Below are positions 18,313-28,800 of a stretch of DNA of 64,000 nucleotides, in pieces. The stretch is from positions 1 through 64,000 of the forward strand of contig NZ_CZPZ01000034.1 of NCBI RefSeq assembly GCF_001458775.1, written 5' to 3'. How positions within the stretch are numbered: position 1 is the first letter of the stretch; the number at the start of each line of letters is the position of its first letter. Below the pieces are notes generated by a model that worked only from the letters and a program-made list of their open reading frames with translations, was not told where the DNA came from and searched no databases. This stretch comes from Candidatus Nitrospira nitrificans (GTDB lineage: Bacteria; Nitrospirota; Nitrospiria; Nitrospirales; Nitrospiraceae). The position numbers and the translations under genes are program-made.

Positions 18313-19324
18313 CAATAGCGCGCCGATGCCCGTGGAGGAAACATCCGGAGAGGCATTCGGTCGATCGTCCTGCCGGGTGAGCTACTTGGGCTCCGACACC
18401 CTTCTTCCTGTGGTGGTCAATCCCGCGAAGAAGCAGTCGTTGGCGGCATACCGAGACGCCGTGGAGCGGATAATGAACGCCCATCTTTCGACCGTCGGAG
18501 GCCTGCTGTTCAGGGGGTTTCCGATCGAATCGGCGGCGGACTTCGAGGCATTCGCGCGAATGATTTCGCCTGACCTGGCTTCCTACGAGTTCGGATCCAC
18601 ACCCCGGTCGCAGGTCCACAACCAGATTTATACGTCGACGGAATATCCTCCCCATCAGCACATTCCCCTGCACAACGAACAAGCGTACACCACCGAATGG
18701 CCGATGAAAATCTGGTTTTATTGCGCGCAGGCGTCTTCGGAAGGCGGCTATACGCCGATCGCGGACAGCCGCGAGGTGTATCGGCAGATTCCGGTCCGCA
18801 TCAGAGAGCGATTCATCGAAAAGGGCGTGATGTACGTGCGCAACTATGGAAACGGACTGGACGTGCCCTGGACCAAGGTGTTCAACACCACGGACCGCGG
18901 GATCGTGGAGCGATTTTGCCGGGCGGCGGGGATCGTCCATGAGTGGAAACGGGACGGAGAGCTCCGCACGCGGCAAGTCTGCCAGGCCGTCGCCGTCCAT
19001 CCCCGCACCAAGGAAACGGTGTGGTTCAACCAAGCGCATCTGTTCCATGTCTCGAATCTGGAGCCCTCCGTCCGCGAGGCGCTGCTGGCCGTCGTGAACG
19101 AAGCCGATCTCCCCCGGCAGGCCTGTTACGGAGACGGCACCCCGATCGAGACGGCCGTATTGGACGAAATTCGTGACATCTATCAATGCCACGCCGTCCG
19201 GTTTCCGTGGGAGGAAGGCGACGTGTTGATGCTGGACAATATGCTGGTGGCACATGGGCGCACGCCGTTCAAGGGACCGAGAAAAATTCTGGTGGCGATG
19301 GCTGAAGCCCATAAGAGTCGATGA
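18296..19324 (+). CDS. SyrP-like Fe(II)/2-oxoglutarate dioxygenase (candidate Asp beta-hydroxylase)
   Basis: This 342-residue TauD/TfdA-family enzyme belongs to the branch containing SyrP, which hydroxylates aspartate bound to an NRPS carrier. The iron-binding facial triad is visible as H-N-E (near residue 126) with a distal His in D-N-M-L-V-A-H (near 319). Family patterns such as G-G-L-L-F-R-G-F-P, E-W-P-M-K-I-W-F-Y-C and G-G-Y-T-P-I-A-D-S-R support it. Two modules downstream have an aspartate code, and a second homologue is fused to the NRPS at 33763-42657. This free-standing one probably acts in trans. The ATG at 18296 has GGAGG six bases upstream. Substrate and stereochemistry are inferred only. 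Confidence 0.85.
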   Translation: MHADHNNSAPMPVEETSGEAFGRSSCRVSYLGSDTLLPVVVNPAKKQSLAAYRDAVERIMNAHLSTVGGLLFRGFPIESAADFEAFARMISPDLASYEFGSTPRSQVHNQIYTSTEYPPHQHIPLHNEQAYTTEWPMKIWFYCAQASSEGGYTPIADSREVYRQIPVRIRERFIEKGVMYVRNYGNGLDVPWTKVFNTTDRGIVERFCRAAGIVHEWKRDGELRTRQVCQAVAVHPRTKETVWFNQAHLFHVSNLEPSVREALLAVVNEADLPRQACYGDGTPIETAVLDEIRDIYQCHAVRFPWEEGDVLMLDNMLVAHGRTPFKGPRKILVAMAEAHKSR

Positions 19325-22300
19325 TGAGACCGATGCCTTCACATAGAGACATCATCGGCGCCACGGCGCAGGCTGTGTCGCAATCGAACGTGGACGTCTT
19401 TCCCGCCAGCTTCGCGCAGCAACGCTTGTGGTTTCTCTCCCGGTTGGAACCGGACAGTGCTTCATACAATACGGCGCTGGCGGTGCGGTTGCGAGGTCCG
19501 CTCAACCGTGAAGCGACGGCGCAGAGCCTCGGCGAAATCGTCCGGCGGCATGAAGTTCTCCGCACGACGTTCGACGAAGCGGACGGCGAGTTGGTTCAAA
19601 TCATCGTTGCGGACCATTCAATGGACGTGCCGGTCACGGATTTCAGCATGGAGTCGCCGTCCAGGCGCGAGACCTCGGCCGCAGCGGCGGCGCAGGCGGA
19701 AGCGCATCGTCCCTTCGATCTGCGCACCGGTCCGTTGCTGCGGGCGCGGCTGCTCAAACTGGCGCCGCTGGAGCATGTGTTGGTCCTCACGCTCCACCAC
19801 ATCGTCTGCGACGGATGGTCGTCGCAGATCCTCGCGCGGGAATTCGTGACTCTCTATGAGGCATTCGATGCGGGCCTGCCGTCGCCGCTGCCTCCATTGC
19901 CGATTCAATACGCGGATTACGCGGTCTGGCAGCGCGGGTCGCTGCAAGGACTGGTGATCGAGGAACGGCTGGCCTATTGGAAAGAGAAATTGCAAGGACG
20001 ACTACCGGTGCTCGACCTGCCGACGGATCGCCCGCGTCCGGCCGTGCAGAGCGACCGTGGCGCGCGCGTTCCTTTTGGGGTGTCGCGTGTCCTGACCGAT
20101 CGGCTGCATGCGTTGAGCCGCCGGCAAGGCGCGACGCTGTTCATGACGCTTGCGGCGGCCTTCCAGGTGTTCCTGATGCGGTACAGCGGCCTGGAAGATT
20201 TTTGCCTCGGCACGCCGGTCGCGAACCGGCCGAAGCGGGAGACAGAGTCGTTGATCGGCTTTTTCTCCAACACGCTCGTCCTGCGGGCCGACCTCTCGAA
20301 CAATCCGCCGTTCGTCGACCTGTTGGCGCGTGTACAGGAAACGGTGCTCGGCGCGCAGGCTCATCAAGATTTGCCGTTCGAGCAACTGGTAGACGCGTTG
20401 CAGCCGGTCCGCGCGCTGAGCCATACGCCGCTGTTCCAGGTGATGTTTGCGCTGCAAACTTCGCTGGCCAGGACACTGGCGATGACTTCGCTGGAGGTCA
20501 GCGCAATGGAGCTGGATTCGGGAGGCGCCAAGTTCGATCTGTCGCTCGACATGACGGAGGACAAGGGCGGACTGGAGTGCGCGTTCGAGTACAACGAGGA
20601 TCTCTTCGATCAAGACACCGTCGGCAGGATGGCGGCTCATCTGCGGCAGCTTCTGGAAAGCATCGTCGATCACCCGCAGGCTCGGCTCAGCGAACTCGCG
20701 ATGCTGACGGCGGCCGAACGTCGGAAGATTCTGATTGAATGGAATGACACCTCGATCCCAGGTTTTGCCGACGGTCGGGTGGCCCGTCTTTTCGAAGCGC
20801 AGGCGGCGCGGTCGCCGGAGGCCGTGGCCGTCTCTTGCGGCAAGGAAACACTCAGTTATCGGGATTTGAATGATCGCGCCGATCGGATTGCCCGCGCGCT
20901 TGCGATGGCCGGTGTCGGCTGCGAAACCGTCGTCGCTGTGCTCGGCGAGCGTGGCATCGACTATGTGGCTATGATGGTCGGCCTTTGGAAGTGCGGAGGA
21001 GTTTACCTGCCGCTCGATCCCGCACACCCGCCGTCACGATGGATGTCGATTCTCGAAGCCAGTCAAGCCTCGATGGTATTGACGACGGCGGCATGGGTAT
21101 CCAGGGCAAACGACATGGTCGCCAAGATGCCGCGGGCCGCGCGGCCTGCGGTGCGCACCGTCGAAGCCTGTCTCACGGAAGAGCCGGTTCTATGTAGGGA
21201 GCGAGCCGCGTGGCCGTCCGCGAAATTGGCCTATGTGATCTACACCAGTGGCTCGACCGGCGTCCCGAAGGGAGCGATGGTGACGGAGCAGGGTCTGGTC
21301 AATCATCTTCGGAGCAAGATTTCCATGCTCCGTCTTGGACCGACCGATGTCATTGCGCAAACCGCTTCCCAGGGGTTCGACATTTCGGTGTGGCAGCTTA
21401 CGGCCGCGCTCCTCTGCGGCGCCCGCACGCTTGTCGTGCCCGACGAAGCGGCCCGCGATCCGGAGCAACTCCTCCGCTATGTCGATGCGCAGAAAGTGAC
21501 CGTCCTTGAAACAGTTCCGGCGTTGCTGCAAGGCATGCTCGACAGTGCCGCCGCCGGAGCCGACGTGCCGACGCTGACTCAACTGCGATGGCTCTTGCCC
21601 ACCGGAGAAGCGCTACCGCCTGCTTTGATCCGCCGGTGGTTCGAGCGATACCGGCATGTGCCGCTGATGAACGCCTATGGCCCGGCTGAATGCGCCGACG
21701 ATGTGGCCACGGCGACGATCACCACGCCGCCGGATGACACCCATGCGCATGCGCCGATCGGCAAGCCCATCGCCAACCTACGTGGCTATGTCGTGGACAG
21801 CGGGCTGGCACCGGTACCGATCGGCGCCGCCGGCGAACTGTGCGTCGCGGGAGCCGGCGTCGGCCGGGGCTATCTCCACGATCCCGCCAGGACTGCCGAG
21901 ATGTTCGTGCCTGATCCCTTCTCCGATGAACCGGGCGCGCGACTCTATCGGACCGGCGACCGTGTCCGCCATCGTCCGGACGGAACGATGGAGTTTCTCG
22001 GACGCCGGGATCATCAAGTCAAAGTCCGAGGTGTGCGCATCGAGCTGGGTGAAGTCGAATTTCGTTTGCAGGCCCATCCGGACGTTCGCGAAGCGGCGGC
22101 TGTCGTGCGTCGGGACCGTCTTGGGCATAAGCAATTGGTAGCCTATGTCGCGCCTCGAGACGGCGCATCCTGCGATGCCGATGTGTTGATCCGGCTGCTG
22201 CGCGAGCAATTGCCGGAGCCGATGGTCCCCTCTGCCATCATCATGCTCAACGCGCTGCCACGCAATGTCAACGGCAAGATCGACCGGGAGGGCTTGCCCG

Positions 22301-25300
22301 AGCCGGACCATGCGGCGGTAAAGGAATGGACTCCGGCCCGCACGCCGACTGAAGCGCAGTTGTCGGCTGTCTGGGCCGAGGTGCTGGGTGTGGAGCGTGT
22401 CGGCGTGCACGACAATTTCTTCGAGCTGGGAGGGGATTCCATTCTTAGTTTACAGATTGTCTCTCGCGCGAAGACGCAAGGCCTGCCGCTCACGCCGCGA
22501 CATCTGTTTCAACATCAGACGATCGCCGAATTGGCGGAGGCGGCGGGCGACAGGATTGAAAGAGTCGATTCGGAGCCGAAGCGCGGGATCCGAGTTCAAA
22601 GGCCGACTGATCAGGCCCTGCTCGAAACGGCGCGGAGATTTCATCCCAGTACCGAAGATGTCTACCCGCTCACACCGTTGCAGCAGGGGCTACTGTTTCA
22701 CAGCCTGTACGAACCGCAGTCGGGCGTCTACATTGAGCAGCTGAGTTGCCTCCTCCGGGGCCGGCTGGATCATGTTTCATTCCTCGACGCATGGCGGATG
22801 GTGATTGCGCGGTCGACGTCGTTCCGCACCGCGTTCATGTGGCAGGAACTCGACAGGCCCATGCAGGCCGTGTTGCCGGGGGAGGCGCCGCCCATCATCG
22901 AGCTCGACTGGCGCGATGCGCCGGAATCCAACCGGCGCGAACGGCTGCGCGAATTCCTTCGGAACGATCGCCTGACGGATTTCGACCTGGCAAGGCCTCC
23001 GCTCATGCGCCTCGCCTTGATCCGTGTCGCGGATGACGCGCGCTACCTGATTTGGACGCATCACCACATCGTGCTCGACGGCTGGTGTATTCCCATTATT
23101 CTGAGCGATCTGTTTGCCTGCTATGCCTTTTTCAAAGGCGGCCCGGATCCGGGCGAGCCGCCCTCGCAACCCTATCGAGGCTACGTCGAGTGGATTCTTT
23201 CTCAGGACCAGACGGCAGCGGAAAAGTACTGGCGCAAGACCCTGGCGGGCATCACGTCACCCACGCCCCTTCCGACGGATCGCTCGTCGGACGGCGCGCA
23301 ATCGGATGACGGCTACGGCATGCATCGATTGACGTTCTCAGCCGCCGAGACGTCCGTGCTTCAGGAGTATGCCTCCAGAGAACGAATCACGGTCAATACG
23401 CTGGTGCAGGGAGCATGGGCGCTGTTGCTGAGCCGGTACAGCGGAGAAAAAGACGTGCTGTTCGGCACCACGGTGTCGGGACGGTCCGCGGATGTTCCGG
23501 GCATCGAGACGATGCTCGGGCTGTTCATCAATACGCTGCCGCTTCGTGTCGCCGTATCGCCGGACATGCCCGTGCAAGCCTGGCTTCGTCACTTGCTCAT
23601 GCACAACAGCGAGCTGCGTCAATACGAGCATGTCTCCCTCGCGCAGATCCAGGGCTGGAGTCAGATGCCGCGCGGCCGGCAGCTCTTCGAGAGTCTGCTG
23701 GTATTCGACAATCATCCGACGGATCGGATGCTGGAAGAGGGGCAGGTCGGCATGACGGTTCATGAGGTTCGCCTCGAGGGACAGACTAATTATCCCCTGA
23801 CACTCCACGTCATTCCCGGTGAAGAACTTTCACTGATATTGTCATACCAAAGAAAACGTTTGTCGGCCGGACAGATCGAGCGTATCGCCGCTCATCTGGG
23901 CATTGCGCTGGACCAATTGGCCGCCTGTCCGCAAGCGCCGCTGGCGACGATTGAAATCATAGGTCAAGCCGAACGGCAACAGGTGGTGAAAGAGTGGAAC
24001 GCAACAGAGGTGGCCTATCCGGATGAGCGGAACCTTCCGCATCTGATTGAAGCGCAAGTTCTGCGAACGCCTGAAGCTGTCGCCGTCGTATGTGAAGGTC
24101 GGCAGCTGACCTATCGCACGTTGAACGAGCGGGCGAATCAGCTGGCTCACTATCTCCGGAATCGTGGCGTGGGACCGGAAGTCCGTGTCGCGCTCTGCGT
24201 CGAGCGTTCGCTGGATATGGTGGTGGGGCTGCTCGGCATCATGAAGGCCGGCGGGGCTTACATACCGCTGGATCCCACTTATCCCCGCGAACGTCTGGCC
24301 TTCATGCTCGCCGATGCGCAGGTGCAATTGCTTGTGACGCAGCAGCCGCTCGTCGCCGGCCTTCCCTCGGATCAAGTTCCAATCCTGTGCCTCGACCGCG
24401 AGCGGCCAGCGATCGCGCAGGAGCCGGAACATGACCTCGCCCTGAGAACTCACTCAGACCTGGCGGCCTATGTAATCTATACATCGGGATCCACGGGGAA
24501 ACCGAAGGGCGTCATGATCAGCCACAGGAGTGCCGTCAACTTTCTCCATGCGATGACGGAGCGGTTCAAACCATCTCCAGAAGATACGTTGGTGGCGGTC
24601 ACTTCGCTGTCGTTCGACATTGCCGTCTTGGAACTGTTTCTGCCGTTATTGCGAGGCGGGCGGGTCGTATTGGCCCCTCGGCACATCGCTGCTGATGGCG
24701 CTCGGCTGGCCGCACTGCTGACGGAATCCGCCGTGACCATCGCGCAAGCCACGCCGGTCACCTGGAAGATGCTGCTCGGCGCCGGATGGGTTCCTAGCCG
24801 CACAATGCACGTGTTGTGTGGAGGCGAAGCGTTTCCGCACGAGCTGGCCCGAGCCTTACTCGAGCGTCAAAATCATCCATGGAATCTTTATGGGCCGACT
24901 GAAACCACTGTGTGGTCCACGGTCTATCGGGTACACGAAGTCGGACAAGCAGTGGCGATCGGCCGACCGATTGCCAATACGCAGATCTACCTGTTGGATG
25001 GGCAGGGACTGCCGGTGCCGATCGGAGTACCGGGCGAACTCCATATCGGGGGCGCGGGGTTGGCTCGTGGATATTGGCATCGGCCCGGACTGACGGCGGA
25101 GAAGTTCGTGCCGGACCCGTTCAGTCCGGCACCGGGTCGGCGATTGTATAGGACCGGCGATCAAGCGCGCTATCGGCCGGACGGCAGCATCGAGTTTCTC
25201 GGACGGTTGGACCATCAGGTGAAGGTGCGTGGATTTCGCATTGAATTGGGCGAGATTCAAGCTCGTCTGGCGGAACATCCCGAGGTGCGGGATGCGGTCG

Positions 25301-25869
25301 TGATGGCTCGAGAAGATCAACCGGGAGTTCACCGGCTGGTGGCCTATGTCGTGCCTCACGGGGCCCCGCCGGATCCTGAAATGCTGCGGCAGTTTCTCCG
25401 ACAGACCCTACCGGATTACATGGTGGTGTCTACAATCGTTTTGCTGGACCGCCTGCCGCTGACGCCCAACGGCAAGGTGGATCGAAAAGCGCTGCCGGTG
25501 CCCGATCTAGAGGCGCGGCTGGCGCAGACTTATGAGGAGCCGGTCACGGAGTCCGAGCGGATCTTGGCCTCGATTTGGGGCGAGGTGCTCGGGCAGCCCC
25601 GCGTGGGACGGCTCGACAATTTCTTCGAGCTCGGCGGCGATTCGATCAACACGCTGCAAGTGCTTGCTCGTGCCCATCAGCGCGGCTTGAAATTGACTCC
25701 CAAGCAATTGTTCGAGCATCCGACCGTGGCGGCTTCCGCCGCCGTGGCGGTACCGACAGAGGGGTCCGCCGAAGAGGACCTACAGGCAAAAGAAACGGGG
25801 ACCAGTGGGCTCGTGGGTATTGAGCTGTCCGAGGAAGACATGAGCAATCTGCTGGAAGAATTGAAATAG
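19321..25869 (+). CDS. NRPS, two modules: C-A(Dab?)-PCP-C-A(Gly?)-PCP
   Basis: Residue map of 2182: C1 about 25-455 (HHIVCDGWS at 159); A1 485-1000; PCP1 1010-1075 (GGDSI); C2 1112-1540 (starts YPLTPLQQG; HHIVLDGW at 1248); A2 1572-2065; PCP2 2080-2145 (GGDSI). The A1 pocket by eye is D-I-W-E-L-T-A-D-D-K. The acidic E278/D330/D331 fit a basic side chain, and with dat nearby I assign Dab. The A2 pocket D-I-L-Q-L-G-L-V-W-K is one conservative change from the classic glycine code. The C-terminal 20 residues (L-S-E-E-D-M-S-N-L-L-E-E-L) look like a donor communication helix for the next NRPS. There is no epimerase. The start overlaps the dioxygenase stop (ATGA). It probably takes over the acyl-X-ketide from the PKS. 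Confidence 0.93.
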   Translation: MMRPMPSHRDIIGATAQAVSQSNVDVFPASFAQQRLWFLSRLEPDSASYNTALAVRLRGPLNREATAQSLGEIVRRHEVLRTTFDEADGELVQIIVADHSMDVPVTDFSMESPSRRETSAAAAAQAEAHRPFDLRTGPLLRARLLKLAPLEHVLVLTLHHIVCDGWSSQILAREFVTLYEAFDAGLPSPLPPLPIQYADYAVWQRGSLQGLVIEERLAYWKEKLQGRLPVLDLPTDRPRPAVQSDRGARVPFGVSRVLTDRLHALSRRQGATLFMTLAAAFQVFLMRYSGLEDFCLGTPVANRPKRETESLIGFFSNTLVLRADLSNNPPFVDLLARVQETVLGAQAHQDLPFEQLVDALQPVRALSHTPLFQVMFALQTSLARTLAMTSLEVSAMELDSGGAKFDLSLDMTEDKGGLECAFEYNEDLFDQDTVGRMAAHLRQLLESIVDHPQARLSELAMLTAAERRKILIEWNDTSIPGFADGRVARLFEAQAARSPEAVAVSCGKETLSYRDLNDRADRIARALAMAGVGCETVVAVLGERGIDYVAMMVGLWKCGGVYLPLDPAHPPSRWMSILEASQASMVLTTAAWVSRANDMVAKMPRAARPAVRTVEACLTEEPVLCRERAAWPSAKLAYVIYTSGSTGVPKGAMVTEQGLVNHLRSKISMLRLGPTDVIAQTASQGFDISVWQLTAALLCGARTLVVPDEAARDPEQLLRYVDAQKVTVLETVPALLQGMLDSAAAGADVPTLTQLRWLLPTGEALPPALIRRWFERYRHVPLMNAYGPAECADDVATATITTPPDDTHAHAPIGKPIANLRGYVVDSGLAPVPIGAAGELCVAGAGVGRGYLHDPARTAEMFVPDPFSDEPGARLYRTGDRVRHRPDGTMEFLGRRDHQVKVRGVRIELGEVEFRLQAHPDVREAAAVVRRDRLGHKQLVAYVAPRDGASCDADVLIRLLREQLPEPMVPSAIIMLNALPRNVNGKIDREGLPEPDHAAVKEWTPARTPTEAQLSAVWAEVLGVERVGVHDNFFELGGDSILSLQIVSRAKTQGLPLTPRHLFQHQTIAELAEAAGDRIERVDSEPKRGIRVQRPTDQALLETARRFHPSTEDVYPLTPLQQGLLFHSLYEPQSGVYIEQLSCLLRGRLDHVSFLDAWRMVIARSTSFRTAFMWQELDRPMQAVLPGEAPPIIELDWRDAPESNRRERLREFLRNDRLTDFDLARPPLMRLALIRVADDARYLIWTHHHIVLDGWCIPIILSDLFACYAFFKGGPDPGEPPSQPYRGYVEWILSQDQTAAEKYWRKTLAGITSPTPLPTDRSSDGAQSDDGYGMHRLTFSAAETSVLQEYASRERITVNTLVQGAWALLLSRYSGEKDVLFGTTVSGRSADVPGIETMLGLFINTLPLRVAVSPDMPVQAWLRHLLMHNSELRQYEHVSLAQIQGWSQMPRGRQLFESLLVFDNHPTDRMLEEGQVGMTVHEVRLEGQTNYPLTLHVIPGEELSLILSYQRKRLSAGQIERIAAHLGIALDQLAACPQAPLATIEIIGQAERQQVVKEWNATEVAYPDERNLPHLIEAQVLRTPEAVAVVCEGRQLTYRTLNERANQLAHYLRNRGVGPEVRVALCVERSLDMVVGLLGIMKAGGAYIPLDPTYPRERLAFMLADAQVQLLVTQQPLVAGLPSDQVPILCLDRERPAIAQEPEHDLALRTHSDLAAYVIYTSGSTGKPKGVMISHRSAVNFLHAMTERFKPSPEDTLVAVTSLSFDIAVLELFLPLLRGGRVVLAPRHIAADGARLAALLTESAVTIAQATPVTWKMLLGAGWVPSRTMHVLCGGEAFPHELARALLERQNHPWNLYGPTETTVWSTVYRVHEVGQAVAIGRPIANTQIYLLDGQGLPVPIGVPGELHIGGAGLARGYWHRPGLTAEKFVPDPFSPAPGRRLYRTGDQARYRPDGSIEFLGRLDHQVKVRGFRIELGEIQARLAEHPEVRDAVVMAREDQPGVHRLVAYVVPHGAPPDPEMLRQFLRQTLPDYMVVSTIVLLDRLPLTPNGKVDRKALPVPDLEARLAQTYEEPVTESERILASIWGEVLGQPRVGRLDNFFELGGDSINTLQVLARAHQRGLKLTPKQLFEHPTVAASAAVAVPTEGSAEEDLQAKETGTSGLVGIELSEEDMSNLLEELK

Positions 25870-25877
25870 GAGACGGA

Positions 25878-28800
25878 GTGGGAAAGCCGGCATTGCCAGA
25901 CCATATCGAGTCGATTTATCCGCTCTCACCGATGCAAGAAGGCATCTTGTTCCATACGCTTATGAATCCTGGAAGCGGGATTTATCTGATGCAGAATCGG
26001 TATTTGCTCGAGGGCGACCTCAATTACGACGCTTTTGTGAATGCCTGGGGATGCGTGCTCGATCGGCATCCTGCTCTCAGGACTTCGTTCGTGTGGAAAA
26101 GTCAAAAGCGTCCTCTTCAAACCGTGCAGAGGCATGTGGACATACCTGTCATCTCAATGGATTGGAGAGGTCTGAGCCGCACCGAGCAGGTTGAAAGATT
26201 GGATGCCGAGCTCCGTGCCGAGCTTCAGGCAGGTTTCGATTTCAGCAAAGCGCCGTTGATGCGCTTGAGATTGATTCGACTGACGGAGGACATGCATCAA
26301 TTCGTCCACAGTTTCCATCACATTTTGCTTGATGACTGGTGCATCTCCCTTCTCTTGATGGATTTTCTTAGTCACTACGGATCGTTCGCGCGTGGAGAGC
26401 GGCTCACGCGCGAGAAACCGCGTCCCTATCGCGATTACATCGCATGGTTGCAGAAACAGGACATCAATGCCGCGGAGTCTTTTTGGCGCGGGTACCTCAA
26501 AAACTTTTCCACGCCGACGCCGTTGCCCTACGACCGGCTGCCCGAAGGTTTCGCCGACCAGAACGAGGACGCGGCGGATCACTGCCTGCACCTGAGCGCG
26601 GAAACGTCCGCGACGTTGGTGGACTTGGCACAGCGGCATCGTCTGACGGTGAACACGTTCTTTCAGGGCGCCTGGGCTTTGCTATTGAACTACTACAGCA
26701 GCGAACGCGAGGTCCTGTTCGGCGTCACGGTGGCCGGCCGCCCCACCGAGTTGTCGGGTGTCGAGTCGATCCTCGGTCTGTTTATCAACACGCTGCCGCT
26801 TCGGATCTCCATGCGACCGGACCGTCCTTTAATGGACTGGCTCAAGGATTTACTGGCGGAAAACGTGCTTGTGCGCCAGTACGACTATACCCCGCTCGTC
26901 CAAATGCAGCGGTGGAGCGAGGTGCCGAGGGGGGAGGCGCTGTTCCACAGCCTGTTCGTGTTCGAAAACGCGCCGGTGGATCGGGAATTGTGCGAGGGGC
27001 GGATCATTTTCAAAGCGGAGGAGGAACAGTACCGTGTTCACACGAACTATCCCCTGACCGTCATGGGGTGGCCGGGACGCGAATTGGGGCTCAAAATTTC
27101 TTACGACAAACGGCTGTTCGACGCCGATACGACCGGCCGCATGATCCGGCATCTCAAGCGGCTGCTCGAAGCGATGGCTGAACGGCCGTCCGCGAGGCTC
27201 GCCGATCTCTCGCCGCTCAAGGAGGACGAGCGTCGGCAACTGTTGACCGAGTGGAATCCTGTCGCGGATGCATCCTGGAGGAAAGAGTTCGATGGCCTGC
27301 CGCGGCTGTTCGAGGAACAGGTCGAGCGTCGTCCGGACGCCGTGGCTGTCGAATGCCTCGACGAGAGCGCCACCTACGGCGAGCTGAATCGGCGAGCCAA
27401 TCGTGTCGCCCATGTATTGGCCGAGACTGGCGCGGGACCCGATACGATCGTGTCGCTGCTGGGCGATCGCGGGATCGATCTCCTGACGATGATGATGGGC
27501 GTGTTTAAAGCAGGCGTAGCCTATTTGCCGCTTGATCCGCATCACCCCGTGTCGCGCCTCGCGCAAATTCTGAAGCTGAGCCGTTCCCCGATCGTGCTCA
27601 CCTCGCAAGAGTATCTCGCGCGCCTGCAGGAAGCGGTCTCGCAGATCGATGAGGCGTCGCGGCCACGGCTCATGGTGATCGAACGGATTCTCAAAGAAGC
27701 CGGTCGTGAAGACAATCCGGAAGCGCGAGGACAATCCGAACATCTGGCCTACGTCATCTATACCTCCGGTTCCACCGGAGTGCCGAAGGGAGCGATGGTG
27801 ACGAGGCGCGGGATGCTCAACAATATTCGGAGCAAGGTGTCGGGCTTGGCGCTGGGGCCGTCCGACGTCATCGCGCAGACCGCTTCGCAATGTTTCGATA
27901 TCTCCGTCTGGCAGTTCCTGACGGCGCTGACGTGCGGCGCCAGAACCAGCATCGTTCCCGACGAGCTATCGCGCGACCCCTTTCACTTGCTCGCCCACCT
28001 CGCACAGACGGACACCACGATCCTCGAAACCGTGCCGGCTCTACTCCAAGGTTTGTTGGAAGCGGCATCGGAAGCGGGGTCCGGTGCCGCGCCTCGGCTT
28101 CAACATCTCCGGTGGGTTTTGCCGACCGGCGAGGCCCTGCCGCCGCCGCTGTGCCGCCAATGGCTGGCCCGCTACCCGGCAATACCATTATTGAACGCCT
28201 ATGGACCGGCTGAATGCGCCGACGATGTGGCCGTCCATCCCATCCTCGAACCGCCGCCGGTCGACCAGGCGCACATGCCGATCGGCCGTCCGATCGAACA
28301 AACCCGCCTGCGCATTCTCAACGCCTGGCTGGAGCCGGTGCCGCCCGGTGTTCCCGGGGAGTTGTATGTGGCGGGGGCCGGGGTCGGCCGCGGATATTTG
28401 CAAGACCCCGCTCGAACGGCCGAGGTCTTTCTGCCGGACCGGTTCGGATCCGAGCCGGGCGCGCGGATGTATCGGACAGGTGATCTTGCCCGCTATCGCC
28501 GGGACGGAGCCATCGAATTCGTCGGGCGCGTCGATCAGCAGATCAAGCTGCGCGGCTTCCGGATCGAATTGGGCGAGATCGAAACACATCTGCTGTCGAG
28601 TCCGCTCGTGCGCGAAGGGGCCGTGCTGCTGCATGCCGACGCGCGGGGGGAGAAACGATTGGCGGCCTATCTCGTCGGCCATGAGGGGGGAGGCCCGGAC
28701 GTGCCGGCATTGCGCGACTTCTTACTGTCGCAGCTGCCGGAGTACATGGTGCCGACGGCGTTTGTGCCGTTACCGGCATTGCCGCGCACGCCGAACGGCA

